From positions 1,302,001 to 1,366,000 of the forward strand of contig NZ_CP062938.1 of the NCBI RefSeq assembly GCF_014898155.1: DNA of 64,000 nucleotides, written 5' to 3'. Origin of the DNA: Bifidobacterium eulemuris (GTDB taxonomy: Bacteria; Actinomycetota; Actinomycetes; Actinomycetales; Bifidobacteriaceae). The notes under the pieces were generated by a model. The model saw nothing but the letters and a program-made list of their open reading frames with translations, was not told where the DNA came from and made no database searches. How positions within the stretch are numbered: position 1 is the first letter of the stretch; the number at the start of each line of letters is the position of its first letter. This document shows, piece by piece, positions 28,501 to 36,919 of the stretch. Both the position numbers and the translations under genes were made by a program.

Positions 28501-31003
28501 CGGTCGCATAGGTCGCCACGGTGCCTTCGCTGGTGTTCTCCCCGTCCAGCTCCACGGGTTCGGCGAGGGCGAGACGGCCGTGGAAGGCCGATGAGCCGAG
28601 CGTGTATTCCTCCCACGTGCCATCGAGGCCGGTGTTGCCCGCGCCGGTCATGGCGGAGTCCTGATTGGAGGGCAGACGCAGCACCGTGGTGACCGTCCCC
28701 TCGCGTGCAATGCCGCGGTCGACGATGTCGAAACGCCAGCGCAACGCGTCCCCCGCCTCCACACGTTCGTTGAGGGCGGTCACGCGCGCGGCATGCATAT
28801 CCGCCTGTGTGACGGCCACCTGCGTGGTGGCGGTGTTCGAGATGGCGACGGTGCCGGCGGCGAGCGCCCGCATGCCGCAGGCCGAGGCGAGCGTGCCCTG
28901 CGCGAGGTTGGAGACGGTGGCGCTCCATCGGATGACGGGCAGGGAGGCGGCACCGTCCGCGTCATATGTGGGTGCGTGTCCGGCGAGGGTGAAGGTCAGC
29001 GTGCGGCCGTCGCGGCGCATCGTCCATTGCGGCGTCAGGTTCTCCACGGCGCTCAGACCTTCGGGCAGGCCTGCCGTCACGGTGGCGTCGAGCGTGGTCG
29101 ACGAGTCGGCGATATTGGCGATATGCGGCTCGATGGTGTAGGTGACGACGTCCGACGGGCGCAGGTCGAGCGGGTCGGCGGCCAGTCCGTCACTGGATGA
29201 AGCCCGCGCGTCCGCCGTCAGCGTCGCTTCCGGGTCGCCCGCCGCCACCACCCAATAGCTGGATGCGAGGGGCTTGGTTGTCAGGCGGCCGGCCATGCGC
29301 ATCCGCGTCTCGCCTTCCACCCGCACGTTGCCGCGGGATGGATCGGCGACGGCGCGGCTGACGAAACGCATCTCCAGCGTGCCGCCATCCGACGCGACGC
29401 CGTATCCGATGTCGTCGCGCAACCGCAGGCGTATGGCCCGGGCCGTGACGCCCGGGGTTCCCGTATGCCATACGCCGTCGCCGCCGGACGCGTCAGCCAT
29501 CGCATCCGCGCTCCATTCCACCCTCCACAGACGACTGTCCAACGGCCGCCCGTCGAGCAGCACCCGCAGGTCGCCGTCGTAGCGTTCCTGCGCGGCGTCC
29601 CACTGGTAGGCGAGCCGCACGTCGCAGTCCCGACCGCAATCGGGCATATTGCCGGGCCAGAGCATCAGACGGTGCAGCACCTGCGTATCGCGCGCCACGC
29701 CATGCTCGTCGATGGCGCGCGTGGCGCCGGATGCGGCGAATTCGCGCCCTTCGCGATCGAATCGCGTCGCTCCGGAGGGTATCGCCGGTGCCAGCGGATG
29801 GTATCGGCCGAATATATGGTCGCCTTCGCTTTGCCAACTGGCGGGACGTTCGATGATCGCGCGGCTGTGATCGTTGTTGGCGTACGGATAGCCGGCGATC
29901 GCTCCGGTGCGCGCGTCGCGTGTGGAGGCGTCGCGCGCCATGCCGTCCCCCGGCTGGCCGCCGTCGCCGTTGTTGGCCAGGGCCGTCCCGCCTTGCGCTT
30001 GGAAGCTGCCCTCGTCGGGCGCGACGTGAATATCCAGACTGATGACGCCGCCTTCGTCCATGCCTCGGATCGTCGGATCGATGGCGGGAATCGACCATTC
30101 GAGACGCTTCTCGCCCTGCGCGTGTTCGATGCGCAGCCTACCGCCCGATGCCTCGACCGGCTCGCCGCCCACCGTCCATGCGGTGGAGGCGGGGAACGCG
30201 GAGACGTCGACGGTGGCGTTCCATTCGCCTGCGCCGCTGGCGCCATGGGTGGTCGTATGCCCCGGGTAGGTCAGATGGCGGATGCGCAGGTCGAACCAGC
30301 CGCTCACCCGGCCGGAGTCCGCCCATGCGCTGACGCGTTCCGCTTTGTCGCCCTCGTCGCCGAGGCCGCCGTTGTCGACCACCAGATCGGCGCGGGGCGC
30401 GCTGACGATGGTCAACGCCTCGGCCCGCACGGTGTAGACGCGCCCGCCCGGCCGGGAGAAGGTGACCGACGGACGCACGCCGCCGACCGCCACGCCCGCG
30501 GTGTCCCCTGCGGTCAAAGTGACGACGCGTTCCAAGGACTCGACGGCTCCGGCCGGCACATGGTACAGGCATGCCGATCCGCCGTCGGCCGTGGCGGTGA
30601 CCACACGGCCCGCATAACAGCCGATGTCTTGGGCGGACAACCGCTCCGGCAGATCCCAGGCCACGCGGACGTCCCGCCGGCCCGCCGCGGTGAACCGCAG
30701 ACGCAGCAGATAGGTCACGGTGTCCCCGGAGGCGACCACGCCGTCGTCGGCGGACTCATCGCCGGGGGAGAATCCGTTGGCCGAGTTGACGAAGGTCTGC
30801 GCGGCCGTGCCGTGGCCGGTGCCGTCCGCCAGTTTCTCGACGGAGACGCTCGCATACGGTTCCGCGGCGGCCGGTTCCTGAGCCATGACCGGCGTCACGC
30901 ACGCCATGGCGGCCAGCACGCCCAGCGTGGCCAGCGCAGCCAGCAGGGCCAGCACGATCGCGACCAGCGCTCTGACGCCATCGCCGATTATGTTCCGTAT
31001 CAT
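23882..31003 (-). CDS. Giant LPFAG surface protein fused in frame to LPMTG pilin
   Basis: From ATG 31003 (GAAGGA upstream) the frame stays open for 2373 codons. A signal peptide is followed by an exported N-terminal half with prealbumin/DUF11-like segments, an SdrD-B-like domain near residue 926 (GRLWWDENGDGRIG), seven RCC1-type repeats at about 1126-1500 (AIDTQGHLWSWGDN style), a second SdrD-B-like domain near 1650 (GLAWLDGNANGLRD), and the sorting signal LPFAG at 1779 with a hydrophobic helix and RR tail. No stop follows: the frame continues into a new signal peptide and a pilin ending LPMTG. Family knowledge says a sorting signal should be terminal, so this is probably two genes merged by stop loss or two proteins made by internal initiation. 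Likely role: pilus tip or adhesin of locus 1. Confidence 0.8.
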   Translation of the reverse strand: MIRNIIGDGVRALVAIVLALLAALATLGVLAAMACVTPVMAQEPAAAEPYASVSVEKLADGTGHGTAAQTFVNSANGFSPGDESADDGVVASGDTVTYLLRLRFTAAGRRDVRVAWDLPERLSAQDIGCYAGRVVTATADGGSACLYHVPAGAVESLERVVTLTAGDTAGVAVGGVRPSVTFSRPGGRVYTVRAEALTIVSAPRADLVVDNGGLGDEGDKAERVSAWADSGRVSGWFDLRIRHLTYPGHTTTHGASGAGEWNATVDVSAFPASTAWTVGGEPVEASGGRLRIEHAQGEKRLEWSIPAIDPTIRGMDEGGVISLDIHVAPDEGSFQAQGGTALANNGDGGQPGDGMARDASTRDARTGAIAGYPYANNDHSRAIIERPASWQSEGDHIFGRYHPLAPAIPSGATRFDREGREFAASGATRAIDEHGVARDTQVLHRLMLWPGNMPDCGRDCDVRLAYQWDAAQERYDGDLRVLLDGRPLDSRLWRVEWSADAMADASGGDGVWHTGTPGVTARAIRLRLRDDIGYGVASDGGTLEMRFVSRAVADPSRGNVRVEGETRMRMAGRLTTKPLASSYWVVAAGDPEATLTADARASSSDGLAADPLDLRPSDVVTYTIEPHIANIADSSTTLDATVTAGLPEGLSAVENLTPQWTMRRDGRTLTFTLAGHAPTYDADGAASLPVIRWSATVSNLAQGTLASACGMRALAAGTVAISNTATTQVAVTQADMHAARVTALNERVEAGDALRWRFDIVDRGIAREGTVTTVLRLPSNQDSAMTGAGNTGLDGTWEEYTLGSSAFHGRLALAEPVELDGENTSEGTVATYATDERYSDDPDDYQWRAWDTLSPTERARVTAIRIVSPFTRTSTRMACAQGEITLSADGNQTDDRYHLWIGRSRFSAGATVATMPWPARILVSDASIAGRLWWDENGDGRIGAAESGIASVSVGLWRTDEQGAAVGTALATTRTAADGSYRFDRLRHGDYLVRVTRDGEHGVPRQRDDYYGRTHTVRNTATWNARVGTRATDSSDRIALDVGETLADVNFGYDAPDPKITVDKTQTRLECPDDTAKACTVAWDVVVDNAGDLTIDAEGMLTDRTSGDVTALAATAGTLAHTPDSEVTFASVHSGGTFAYAIDVQGRLWSWGRNDYGQLGLGDTTDRHVPTRVPTDRTFTAVETATNGMLALDSQGHLWAAGQNQRNVLGDTGSAANYAWNDKTGFSTLHAVMPERTWASISVSSELTLAIDPQGRLWSWGVLSDGLGVGRPATSSLASAWVEPTRLDLEQTFSVVQAGTGAAFAIDTQGHLWSWGDNCRFSSQGSCLALGDGTTGGRTSPAKVMTNRTWRDVVTSGNLTNCTVLALDASGKLWVWGRNASQRTQWTLGIDAQSEATPTALMPTRTWTSIAGGIVKAAIDTQGHVWMWGPNTSGVFGDGTATASVTPRLVRDDHTHIAMANGAATFALDADGRIRSTGSGKRGALGLGPSVATVAVPTLIDMREAGDLSDGTAVPVTPVSVSRTGDLVERSYRIPAAIAPGARVVFHFSGTVMRSDQRRPIVNQAWFDSPNTPYAGVPHARAAGVGKPAAPDAARLHTATHDIVGNATCRSGGDYASAELEHSFAAGNEDSCDQVGAMIPADSDAPVLGSIGGLAWLDGNANGLRDAGERLIDGSVTVALWSVDDSGGETKIDETVTDENGRYVFDRLAMGAYRIWFALGDARHGFTLPGQGNGVNDSDASDRAIDYGSAGVLTLSSVAPSHGHVDAGVVVTSPTIGLLPFAGGHAAAVPLLFLALIGGLAVVGARRTPTTIIGKDTIMTRTSTIASLAAAAAIALLAVAGVAPGALAADSAVNLSVKESIAISSADSLDGHRLTAANLAEYIAAQTDGSVLTGVDMSTNGKLMQAIASALDQIDTDAAKDGVQKPSYDAKNPMKWVSTNLRENASPQWSGQLRELAGLLARDATVSSSATINATVNDVTATFSGLTPGVYLILDSTAAGTPASLPMIVSTKAGGKSFATMALGVAQIKLSSVAPPVKAIVESDGGASKTVDATHAAIGESITYRITQQVPNWTGYDGYRLHVVDTLGEGLTYGELIGIEVNGKALQSEQFTETVSERTVTWTMGGAGDDILATEALRTLFAPGVNIRIDYRASINTQGVIAGAGNPNTVRLDHTADQRNKGVMRQVPGNTVTAYTGSFSLNKIDGQGAAIDAALGARFHIYKVEGGLRSGDALRFSNTGTGTYTLADNQQGAGLVGDIPAGKAVLNGMDGEYEIVEVSTPQGYLSVFKPTFRVSVATDAKGTTLSMTKQDGDGLASIDTVNARQVNIVNLTSMTQLPMTGSTMRTIMSVVAVSLIAGGGALALRASRRIGGR

Positions 31004-31145
31004 CGTCGTAGTCCTTCGTTTCTTGCCGTACCTGTTTTCGCCATGCCGTTGCGACGCTTCGTCTCCGACCACACCCCGCGCCCCTTGTGGCGAAGCGCCG
31101 ATCGCGGGCGCGAGCGGACGGGCACGCCATCCCATACGAGCCGCG

Positions 31146-33122
31146 CTACAGGCTGCGTCGTTTGATGATGGCGAACATCGCCATCCCCACCGCGGCCGCG
31201 GCGGCCGTCACACAGACGGCGACGGCGAGCGTCTCGCCCATGCCGGTGATGGGCAGTCGTTCCTCAGGCTCTTCGGGCGTCTCGGGCGTTTCCGGCTCCT
31301 GTGGTTCTTCGGGCGTTTCAGGTTCCTCAGGCGTCTCCGGCTCCTCAGGCTCCTGCGGCTCCTCCGGCACCCATGGCTCGCCGACCCGAACCGTCTCCCA
31401 GGCGTCGTCATAGCGGCTGGAGGCGGGCATCACCCGGTCGTCGCCGTCGAAACTCCAGACGAACACGTACCAGCCGTGGCTTTCCGCGGTGATATGCACC
31501 GGCTCGCCGTGGGCGTCCGGCGCGCCCGCGCCGACTTTGAACGTGCCGTTGACGGCCCGGTACTCCCATGTGCCGATCAGCCGGTGATGCTCGTCCTCGG
31601 CGGGAGGCTCCTTCGAGGATGGGCGGTAGTCGTCGTCCTTCGACGGATCGTCCATATCGCCCGACCACCACACGCTCACCCGCGCGTATTGGCGGTCCGC
31701 GCCCAGTCCGAACTCCTCGTTGCCGGCGAACATGCCATGGTCGTCGGGAAAGCCGCTGACGGTGATGATGTCGCTCAACGCCGCGCCCACGTCCGCCGAA
31801 TGTTCGGTCACGGTGGAGTCGACGGCGACTTTGACGCGGTTGGCGTTCGTCTCCGAAGCGTCCCCGAAGGCGCTGGTCCAATCCTTGAGCACGTACTCCT
31901 GGGCCTCCAGACTTTGGTCCCCACGCTCGAACGCCCACACCCACGTGCCGAAACCGCCCGACCCATCGGTCAGATACGGCTCTTTCCCTCCCGGTTCGGT
32001 GACGGCCCGCGCCTCGACGATCTGGCCGGAATCGGTGAACACGGCGGTGCCGTACGCCACGGGCTTCAGACCGTTCTCAGCCAAACGGGAGAGGAACGCC
32101 GCCGTGCCCTCGCCCGCCTTGGGCTCGAAGCGCACGCCGAGATACGCGCCCGACAGGCCCGCGAAATAATAGCCCCGCGCCCGCAGCTCCAGTCCGGGAA
32201 CCCATACGCTGTTCTCCCCGCTGACCGCGGAGGTCACCCGGTCGACCACCTCCTCGCCGACGTCCACCACTTTGCGCGATGTGACCGTGGACAACGCGGG
32301 CGTGAAATCCTTGCGCACCGTGAACGTCACCGCCTCGCCGCGCGTCTCGCCGGCCGAACCGTAGGTGATGAAGTCCTGCTTGCTGTCCATGTGGGTGAGC
32401 GTGTGGCGCTCATAGGAGGTGCGCACCGACACGGGACCTTCTCCCGTGGCCTGCCACGCATAGGTGACGTCGCGTGCGGCGGAGGTCCCTTTCATGGTTC
32501 TGCCGCCGCCTAGGAAGCGGGCCGGCCCCTCCAACGTCACGGTGTACGGCACTCCCGCGATGGCCTGTCCGGCCGCGTTGGCGACGCGCACCTTCACCTT
32601 GCCGGAGCGCAACGCCACGGCGTCGGTACGCTCGACCCGCATCGAGGCCGGCGTATGGGCGGCGGATTCGGCCCACAACGCTTCGGCTCTGGCCACCGCC
32701 CCGGGAAACTGCGCCTTCGCGGCCGCCAGATGCCGCCGCCAATCATCCGGCATCGTGCCGAAGTTGTTCTGCGTGATGATGCTGAGCGCCGCATGCGTCT
32801 GCGTGTCGGCGTCGCGGTATCGGTCGAGCAGCCAGGCGAGTCTGCGCGCCGTGGCGCTGTCCTCCACCGGCGTCGTCGGCCCCACCACATAGTCGGCGAG
32901 GATGCCGGCCTGTATGCAGTAGAATTTGTTGCCCGCGTCGTCCACGGCCGCGACGCCCACCGCGCGCTGCCCCTCGGCGACATCGATGAGATAGTAGGTG
33001 TCTTCCGGCGCGCGATTGAGCATATCGGCCGCCCACGCCGCCGGTGCCGCGCCGACGATCATCGCCAGTCCCACAAGCGCCGATAGCACGCTCGCCGCCC
33101 TTCGTTGCCATACGGTTGTCAT
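31146..33122 (-). CDS. LPITG-anchored surface protein with Pro-Glu stalk
   Basis: The 658-aa protein starts at ATG 33122 (AAGGA upstream) with a signal peptide ending AAWAA. The N-terminal domain contains YCIQ (Cys near residue 66 from the start) and, further on, SIITQNNFG, a Cys/Gln spacing that resembles surface thioester domains; this is tentative. Several beta-sandwich-like domains follow (VTFTVRKDFTPALSTVTS). A Pro-Glu repeat of about 45 residues forms a stalk before LPITG, a membrane helix and KRR. It is the first gene of pilus locus 1 and could be a minor pilin or adhesin attached by the downstream sortase. Confidence 0.82.
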   Translation of the reverse strand: MTTVWQRRAASVLSALVGLAMIVGAAPAAWAADMLNRAPEDTYYLIDVAEGQRAVGVAAVDDAGNKFYCIQAGILADYVVGPTTPVEDSATARRLAWLLDRYRDADTQTHAALSIITQNNFGTMPDDWRRHLAAAKAQFPGAVARAEALWAESAAHTPASMRVERTDAVALRSGKVKVRVANAAGQAIAGVPYTVTLEGPARFLGGGRTMKGTSAARDVTYAWQATGEGPVSVRTSYERHTLTHMDSKQDFITYGSAGETRGEAVTFTVRKDFTPALSTVTSRKVVDVGEEVVDRVTSAVSGENSVWVPGLELRARGYYFAGLSGAYLGVRFEPKAGEGTAAFLSRLAENGLKPVAYGTAVFTDSGQIVEARAVTEPGGKEPYLTDGSGGFGTWVWAFERGDQSLEAQEYVLKDWTSAFGDASETNANRVKVAVDSTVTEHSADVGAALSDIITVSGFPDDHGMFAGNEEFGLGADRQYARVSVWWSGDMDDPSKDDDYRPSSKEPPAEDEHHRLIGTWEYRAVNGTFKVGAGAPDAHGEPVHITAESHGWYVFVWSFDGDDRVMPASSRYDDAWETVRVGEPWVPEEPQEPEEPETPEEPETPEEPQEPETPETPEEPEERLPITGMGETLAVAVCVTAAAAAVGMAMFAIIKRRSL

Positions 33123-33262
33123 CGTGCCGTCCTTCCTCAATAAGTTCGAATAAGCCAACGGTTCGCGCCTCATCACGCGATTGGCATGAGCATCGCATAA
33201 TCGCGCCGCGGACCTCATGGTTTTCGGCCTATGTGGTTCCAGCCCCATACCCGTCGGCGAGT

Positions 33263-33333
33263 TGTGGATAACTGCGCGGCGAAGTTATCCACATTCCGGG
33301 GTTTTCGGCAGGTCGCGCGCCAAGTTATCCACC
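33263..33333. promoter_or_regulatory. Cluster of DnaA boxes
   Basis: TGTGGATAA (33263-33271) is the reverse of TTATCCACA, which occurs at 33285-33293; TTATCCACC at 33325-33333 has one mismatch. They lie between the pilus locus 1 promoter region and the glgE -10. No dnaA, dnaN or AT-rich unwinding region is nearby. Confidence 0.6.
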
Positions 33334-33391
33334 GTCCCGCCTAGTGGGCACATCGGCGTTGCGCCACGAAGCCCTCGTACAATAGGGCCTT

Positions 33392-35635
33392 ATGGCAGTA
33401 GAAGAGAGCGCGGCACCGCGCAATAACGAAACAAAGAAATCCACCGCGTCGAAAGCGGGCAAGACGGCAAAGAAGCCGGCCGCCCGCAAGACCACGACCA
33501 CGGCGAAGCGTGCCGCGGCATCCCGCGTCGCCGCCCCTGCCCGGAGCATCGCAGGCGATGCCCCGGCCCCGTCCATCGCGATCAACGAGCCGTACGAGTT
33601 CGGCCGCGTCAACGTGATGGACATCACCCCCAACGAGGAGCAGGGCATCTACCCCGCCCGCGTGGAGCTCGGCGAACCCTTCGAGGTCACCGCCCAGGTG
33701 TTCATCGAAGGCCGCACCAAAGTGGGCGCCACCGCGGTGGTGCGCAACCCGCGCGGCAAGGAGACCCTGCGCGCGCCCATGACCTGCGTCAACGCCGGTC
33801 TGGATCGTTGGACCGTCTCCCTCATGTGCGGCGAGCACAGCGACGCCAAGCCGTGGGAGAAGGAATACGCCGCCGTCAAGCGCCAGCTGGGCGAGTGGAC
33901 CGTCGTGATCGAAGGTTGGGAGGACGCCTACGTCTCCTGGCTGCATGACGCACGCATCAAGGTGCAGGTGGGCGACGACGTGGAGAACGCGCTCGCCGCC
34001 GGCGCCGCGCTGCTGGAACGCTGGGCCGCAAGCGCCGACGCCAAACTGGCCGCCCGCGACCGCAAGACGCTCACGCAGGCCGCCGCCGTCATCGCCGACG
34101 CCTCGCTCGCTCCTGAACAGCGTCTGGCCGCCGCCGACAACGCCGACATCGCCGAGCTGCACGCCACGAATCCGCTGCGCGACGGCGTCTCCCCTTCACG
34201 CCCGCAGCGGTTCAAGGTGGAGCGTCCGAAGTCGAGCTTCGCCGCATGGTACCAGTTCTTCCCGCGTTCGGAGGGTGCCTACTGGGATGCCGAAACCGGC
34301 AAGATCGTGCAGGGCACGCTGAAAACCTCGGTGACTGGCCTGGAACGCGCGGCCGCGCAGGGATTCGATATCGTCTATCTGCCGCCGATCTTCCCCATCG
34401 GCGTGACCAACCGCAAGGGCCGCAACAACGCGCTGGTCGCCGGCCCCGACGATCCGGGCTCGCCCTTCGGCATCGGCTCCGAGCTGGGCGGCCATGACAC
34501 GGTCGATCCGCTGCTGGGCGATATGGACGATTTCAAGGCGCTCACCGCCCGCGCCCACGAGCTGGGACTGGAGATCGCGCTCGACTTCGCGCTGCAGTGC
34601 TCCCCCGACCATCCGTGGGTCAAGCAGCATCCGGAATGGTTCAAGCACAAGGCGGACGGCACCATCGCCTTCGCGGAGAACCCGCCGAAGAAGTATCAGG
34701 ACATCTACCCGATCGATTTCAACGCCGACATGCCCGGCATCGAGAAGGAGGTCGAACGCATCCTCAACCTGTGGATCGAGGCGGGCGTGACGATCTTCCG
34801 CATCGACAACCCCCACACCAAGCCGGTGCGCTTCTGGCAGGACGTGATCGCCGCCGTCACCAAGAAACACCCCGAGGTGCTGTTCCTGGCCGAGGCGTTC
34901 ACCCGCCCGGGCATGATGCGCGCGCTGAGCTATGTGGGATTCACCCAGTCGCACTGCTACTTCCCGTGGCGCAACACCAAGGAGGAGCTGGAGGAGTACC
35001 TGCTCACCACCAACGGCGACGCCGGCTACTACCAGCACAACACCTTCTGGCCCACCACGCCTGACATCCTCACCGCCTACGTGCGCGACAACGGCATCGC
35101 CGGCCACGCGGTGCGCGCGGTGCTCGCCGCGATGGGCTCGCCCAGCTGGGGCATCTACAACGGTTACGAGCTGATCGAGAACCGCCAGCGCCCCGGCTTC
35201 GAGGAGCAGATCGACAACGAGAAGTACGAGGTCAAGATCCGCGATTGGAACCGCGCCGACGATTTCGGCATCGGCGCGCTGCTCGGCTCGCTTAACCGCA
35301 TCCGCCGCGAGCATGCGGAGGCGTTCGGCTATCACAACGTGCGGCTGCTGGAGACGAGCGATCCGAACATCCTCGCCTTCGCCCGTCACACGCCCGCCGC
35401 GCTCACCTCGACCGGCAAGCCGGAGACGCTGGTCGTGGTGGTCAACCTCGACGGCCACAACGCGCATCAGGCCATGGTGCATTTCGAGATGCCCGAGTTC
35501 GAGGTCGATCCGCAGTGGGGCGCGCATATGCGCGACGAGCTGACCGGACGCGACTTCGCGTGGAGCTGGGACAACTTCGTCTCGCTGGCCCCGTGGGCCG
35601 ACGTGGCGCACATCTTCCACGTCGTGCATAACTGA
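33392..35635 (+). CDS. glgE: Alpha-1,4-glucan:maltose-1-phosphate maltosyltransferase
   Basis: This 747-aa GH13 enzyme adds maltose from maltose 1-phosphate to alpha-glucans. Visible parts are the N-terminal beta domain, the (beta/alpha)8 barrel with YLPPIFPIG, the nucleophile Asp472 (FRIDNPHTKP) and the acid Glu501 (FLAEAFTRP). A tail of about 55 residues rich in Lys, Ala and Thr, histone-like in character, precedes the catalytic part. TACAAT (33378-33383) is 8 nt before the ATG and there is no ribosome site, so the mRNA is probably leaderless. No other glycogen gene is adjacent. Confidence 0.95.
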   Translation: MAVEESAAPRNNETKKSTASKAGKTAKKPAARKTTTTAKRAAASRVAAPARSIAGDAPAPSIAINEPYEFGRVNVMDITPNEEQGIYPARVELGEPFEVTAQVFIEGRTKVGATAVVRNPRGKETLRAPMTCVNAGLDRWTVSLMCGEHSDAKPWEKEYAAVKRQLGEWTVVIEGWEDAYVSWLHDARIKVQVGDDVENALAAGAALLERWAASADAKLAARDRKTLTQAAAVIADASLAPEQRLAAADNADIAELHATNPLRDGVSPSRPQRFKVERPKSSFAAWYQFFPRSEGAYWDAETGKIVQGTLKTSVTGLERAAAQGFDIVYLPPIFPIGVTNRKGRNNALVAGPDDPGSPFGIGSELGGHDTVDPLLGDMDDFKALTARAHELGLEIALDFALQCSPDHPWVKQHPEWFKHKADGTIAFAENPPKKYQDIYPIDFNADMPGIEKEVERILNLWIEAGVTIFRIDNPHTKPVRFWQDVIAAVTKKHPEVLFLAEAFTRPGMMRALSYVGFTQSHCYFPWRNTKEELEEYLLTTNGDAGYYQHNTFWPTTPDILTAYVRDNGIAGHAVRAVLAAMGSPSWGIYNGYELIENRQRPGFEEQIDNEKYEVKIRDWNRADDFGIGALLGSLNRIRREHAEAFGYHNVRLLETSDPNILAFARHTPAALTSTGKPETLVVVVNLDGHNAHQAMVHFEMPEFEVDPQWGAHMRDELTGRDFAWSWDNFVSLAPWADVAHIFHVVHN

Positions 35636-35641
35636 CCGGTT

Positions 35642-35728
35642 GGTGCTCTCGGCGCGCTCGAGAGCACCCTCATCAGGCATCGTCCATGCAGTGGGGCGCG
35701 CGGATATGGAAATCCGCACGCCCCACTG
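35642..35728 (+). terminator. Two hairpins after glgE
   Basis: GGTGCTCTCG/CGAGAGCACC (35642-35668) and a stronger stem CAGTGGGGCG.../...CGCCCCACTG (35689-35728) follow the stop codon; neither has a long T-run. Confidence 0.65.
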
Positions 35729-35792
35729 GCGTTTGGACACTCGGGCGCCACCACCAACGGCATCGCCCCGAACGACTACATCAGCGCCTTGG

Positions 35793-36239
35793 TTTCTTTT
35801 GACCGCCATTTGCCTCACGGGATGTTTTCTTTTGCCTCGCAAGCGGTTTTCAAGCCCGCAAGCCTCGCAAAACGGCTTAATTCCAACGAAAAGTTCTTTT
35901 GCCCGCCATTTGCTTCTCTTTTGCTTTTAAAATCAAAAGAACCTATGATGACATCATCGTCGAGGAGGAATCATGCCAGAGGATCTTATCGCCCTCATCA
36001 CCGCATTGGCCGGCCGCTCCTGAAGCGGGCAAGCGATATGTACGATACCTGCCCAGTTGGGCCTAACATTGCCCTCCGCCATGACCCACGTTTTCTTTTG
36101 ACCGCCATTTGCCTCACGGGATGTTTTCTTTTGCCTCGCAAGCGTTTTCGTCCGGCATAATCCCTTCAAAACGGCTTGATTCCAACGAAAAGTTCTTTTG
36201 CCTGCCATTTGCTTCTCTTTTGCTTTTAAAATCAAAAGA
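35793..36239. repeat. 150-bp direct repeat, two copies
   Basis: Bases 35793-35940 and 36092-36239 are long direct copies with a variable centre. Each copy contains two versions of TTCTTTTGNCNGCCATTTGC, giving four in all, and ends in CTTTTGCTTTTAAAATCAAAAG, which can form a hairpin (shown here as TTTTG-N9-CAAAA). No protein is supported in them. Confidence 0.8.
35973..36023 (+). CDS. Possible 16-aa small peptide
   Basis: Between the two repeat copies, ATG 35973 has a strong GAGGAGG site 5 nt upstream and encodes MPEDLIALITALAGRS. The centre is hydrophobic. No family is recognised, and a real peptide is not proven; it could be a leader or a small membrane peptide. Confidence 0.3.
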   Translation: MPEDLIALITALAGRS

Positions 36240-36347
36240 GCGAACCGCCGCGAGATGGAGGAACGGTGCCGCGCCGTGGCACCGACCCCTCGCAAACGCG
36301 GTATTGTGGTGTTCGACAACGCAACTGTCGACCTTCAAGGAGAAAAC

Positions 36348-36842
36348 ATGGCAGAAACCTTCAACGTCGTGGTGGAGATTCCGCGCGGTTCCAAGAACAA
36401 GTACGAAGTGGACCATGAGACCGGCCGCGTGTTCCTGGACCGCACGCTGTTCACCTCGATGGGATATCCGGACGACTACGGCTACATCGACGGCACCCTG
36501 GGCGAGGACGGCGATCCGCTGGACGCCCTGATCATGCTGCCGAACTCCGTGTTCCCGGGCTGCATCGTGGAATGCCGCGCCGTGGGCCTGTACCACATGG
36601 TCGACGAGGCCGGCGGAGACGACAAGGTGCTGTGCGTGCCCGCCGACGTGCGTTTCGATAACATCAAGGACATCGACGACGTCTCCGAGTTCCACAAGGC
36701 CGAGATCAAGCACTTCTTCGAGCAGTACAAGGCTCTGGAGCCCGGCAAGGAAGTCATGCCCGGCGACTACTGGACCAACGCTGCGGCGGCGGAGAAGGAG
36801 ATCGTCGCCGCCAAGGAGCGACTCGCCAACGAAGGCAAGTGA
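36348..36842 (+). CDS. ppa: Inorganic pyrophosphatase
   Basis: The 164-aa family I enzyme hydrolyses pyrophosphate from biosynthetic reactions. Metal-binding and catalytic blocks are visible: [34 protein letters not shown] (the DGDPLD metal site), and [19 protein letters not shown] precedes ATG 36348; the longer frame to 36198 is rejected because the family starts here. Confidence 0.97.
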   Translation: MAETFNVVVEIPRGSKNKYEVDHETGRVFLDRTLFTSMGYPDDYGYIDGTLGEDGDPLDALIMLPNSVFPGCIVECRAVGLYHMVDEAGGDDKVLCVPADVRFDNIKDIDDVSEFHKAEIKHFFEQYKALEPGKEVMPGDYWTNAAAAEKEIVAAKERLANEGK

Positions 36843-36871
36843 CGAGATCCTTCTAGGACAGTCTCTCGAAT

Positions 36872-36904
36872 GAACGCCACCCTGTTGTTTGCGGGGCGGC
36901 GTTC
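36872..36904 (+). terminator. Hairpin after ppa
   Basis: GAACGCC and GGCGTTC with inner CCC/GGG pairing form a stem shortly after the ppa stop. There is no T-run, and it overlaps the mntP promoter. Confidence 0.45.
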
Positions 36905-36913
36905 GCATATAAT
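36885..36913 (+). promoter_or_regulatory. Promoter of mntP
   Basis: TTGTTT at 36885-36890 and a perfect TATAAT at 36908-36913 with a 17-nt spacer predict transcription from about 36920. Confidence 0.75.
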
Positions 36914-36919
36914 GGTCAA

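Noticed and set aside
25794..28928. 1044-codon minus-strand frame
   Set aside because: Shifted frame over the RCC1 region; sequence is Arg/His-rich and lacks any domain.
33263..33333. Chromosomal replication origin
   Set aside because: DnaA boxes only; no dnaA, dnaN or gyr genes and no AT-rich unwinding region nearby.
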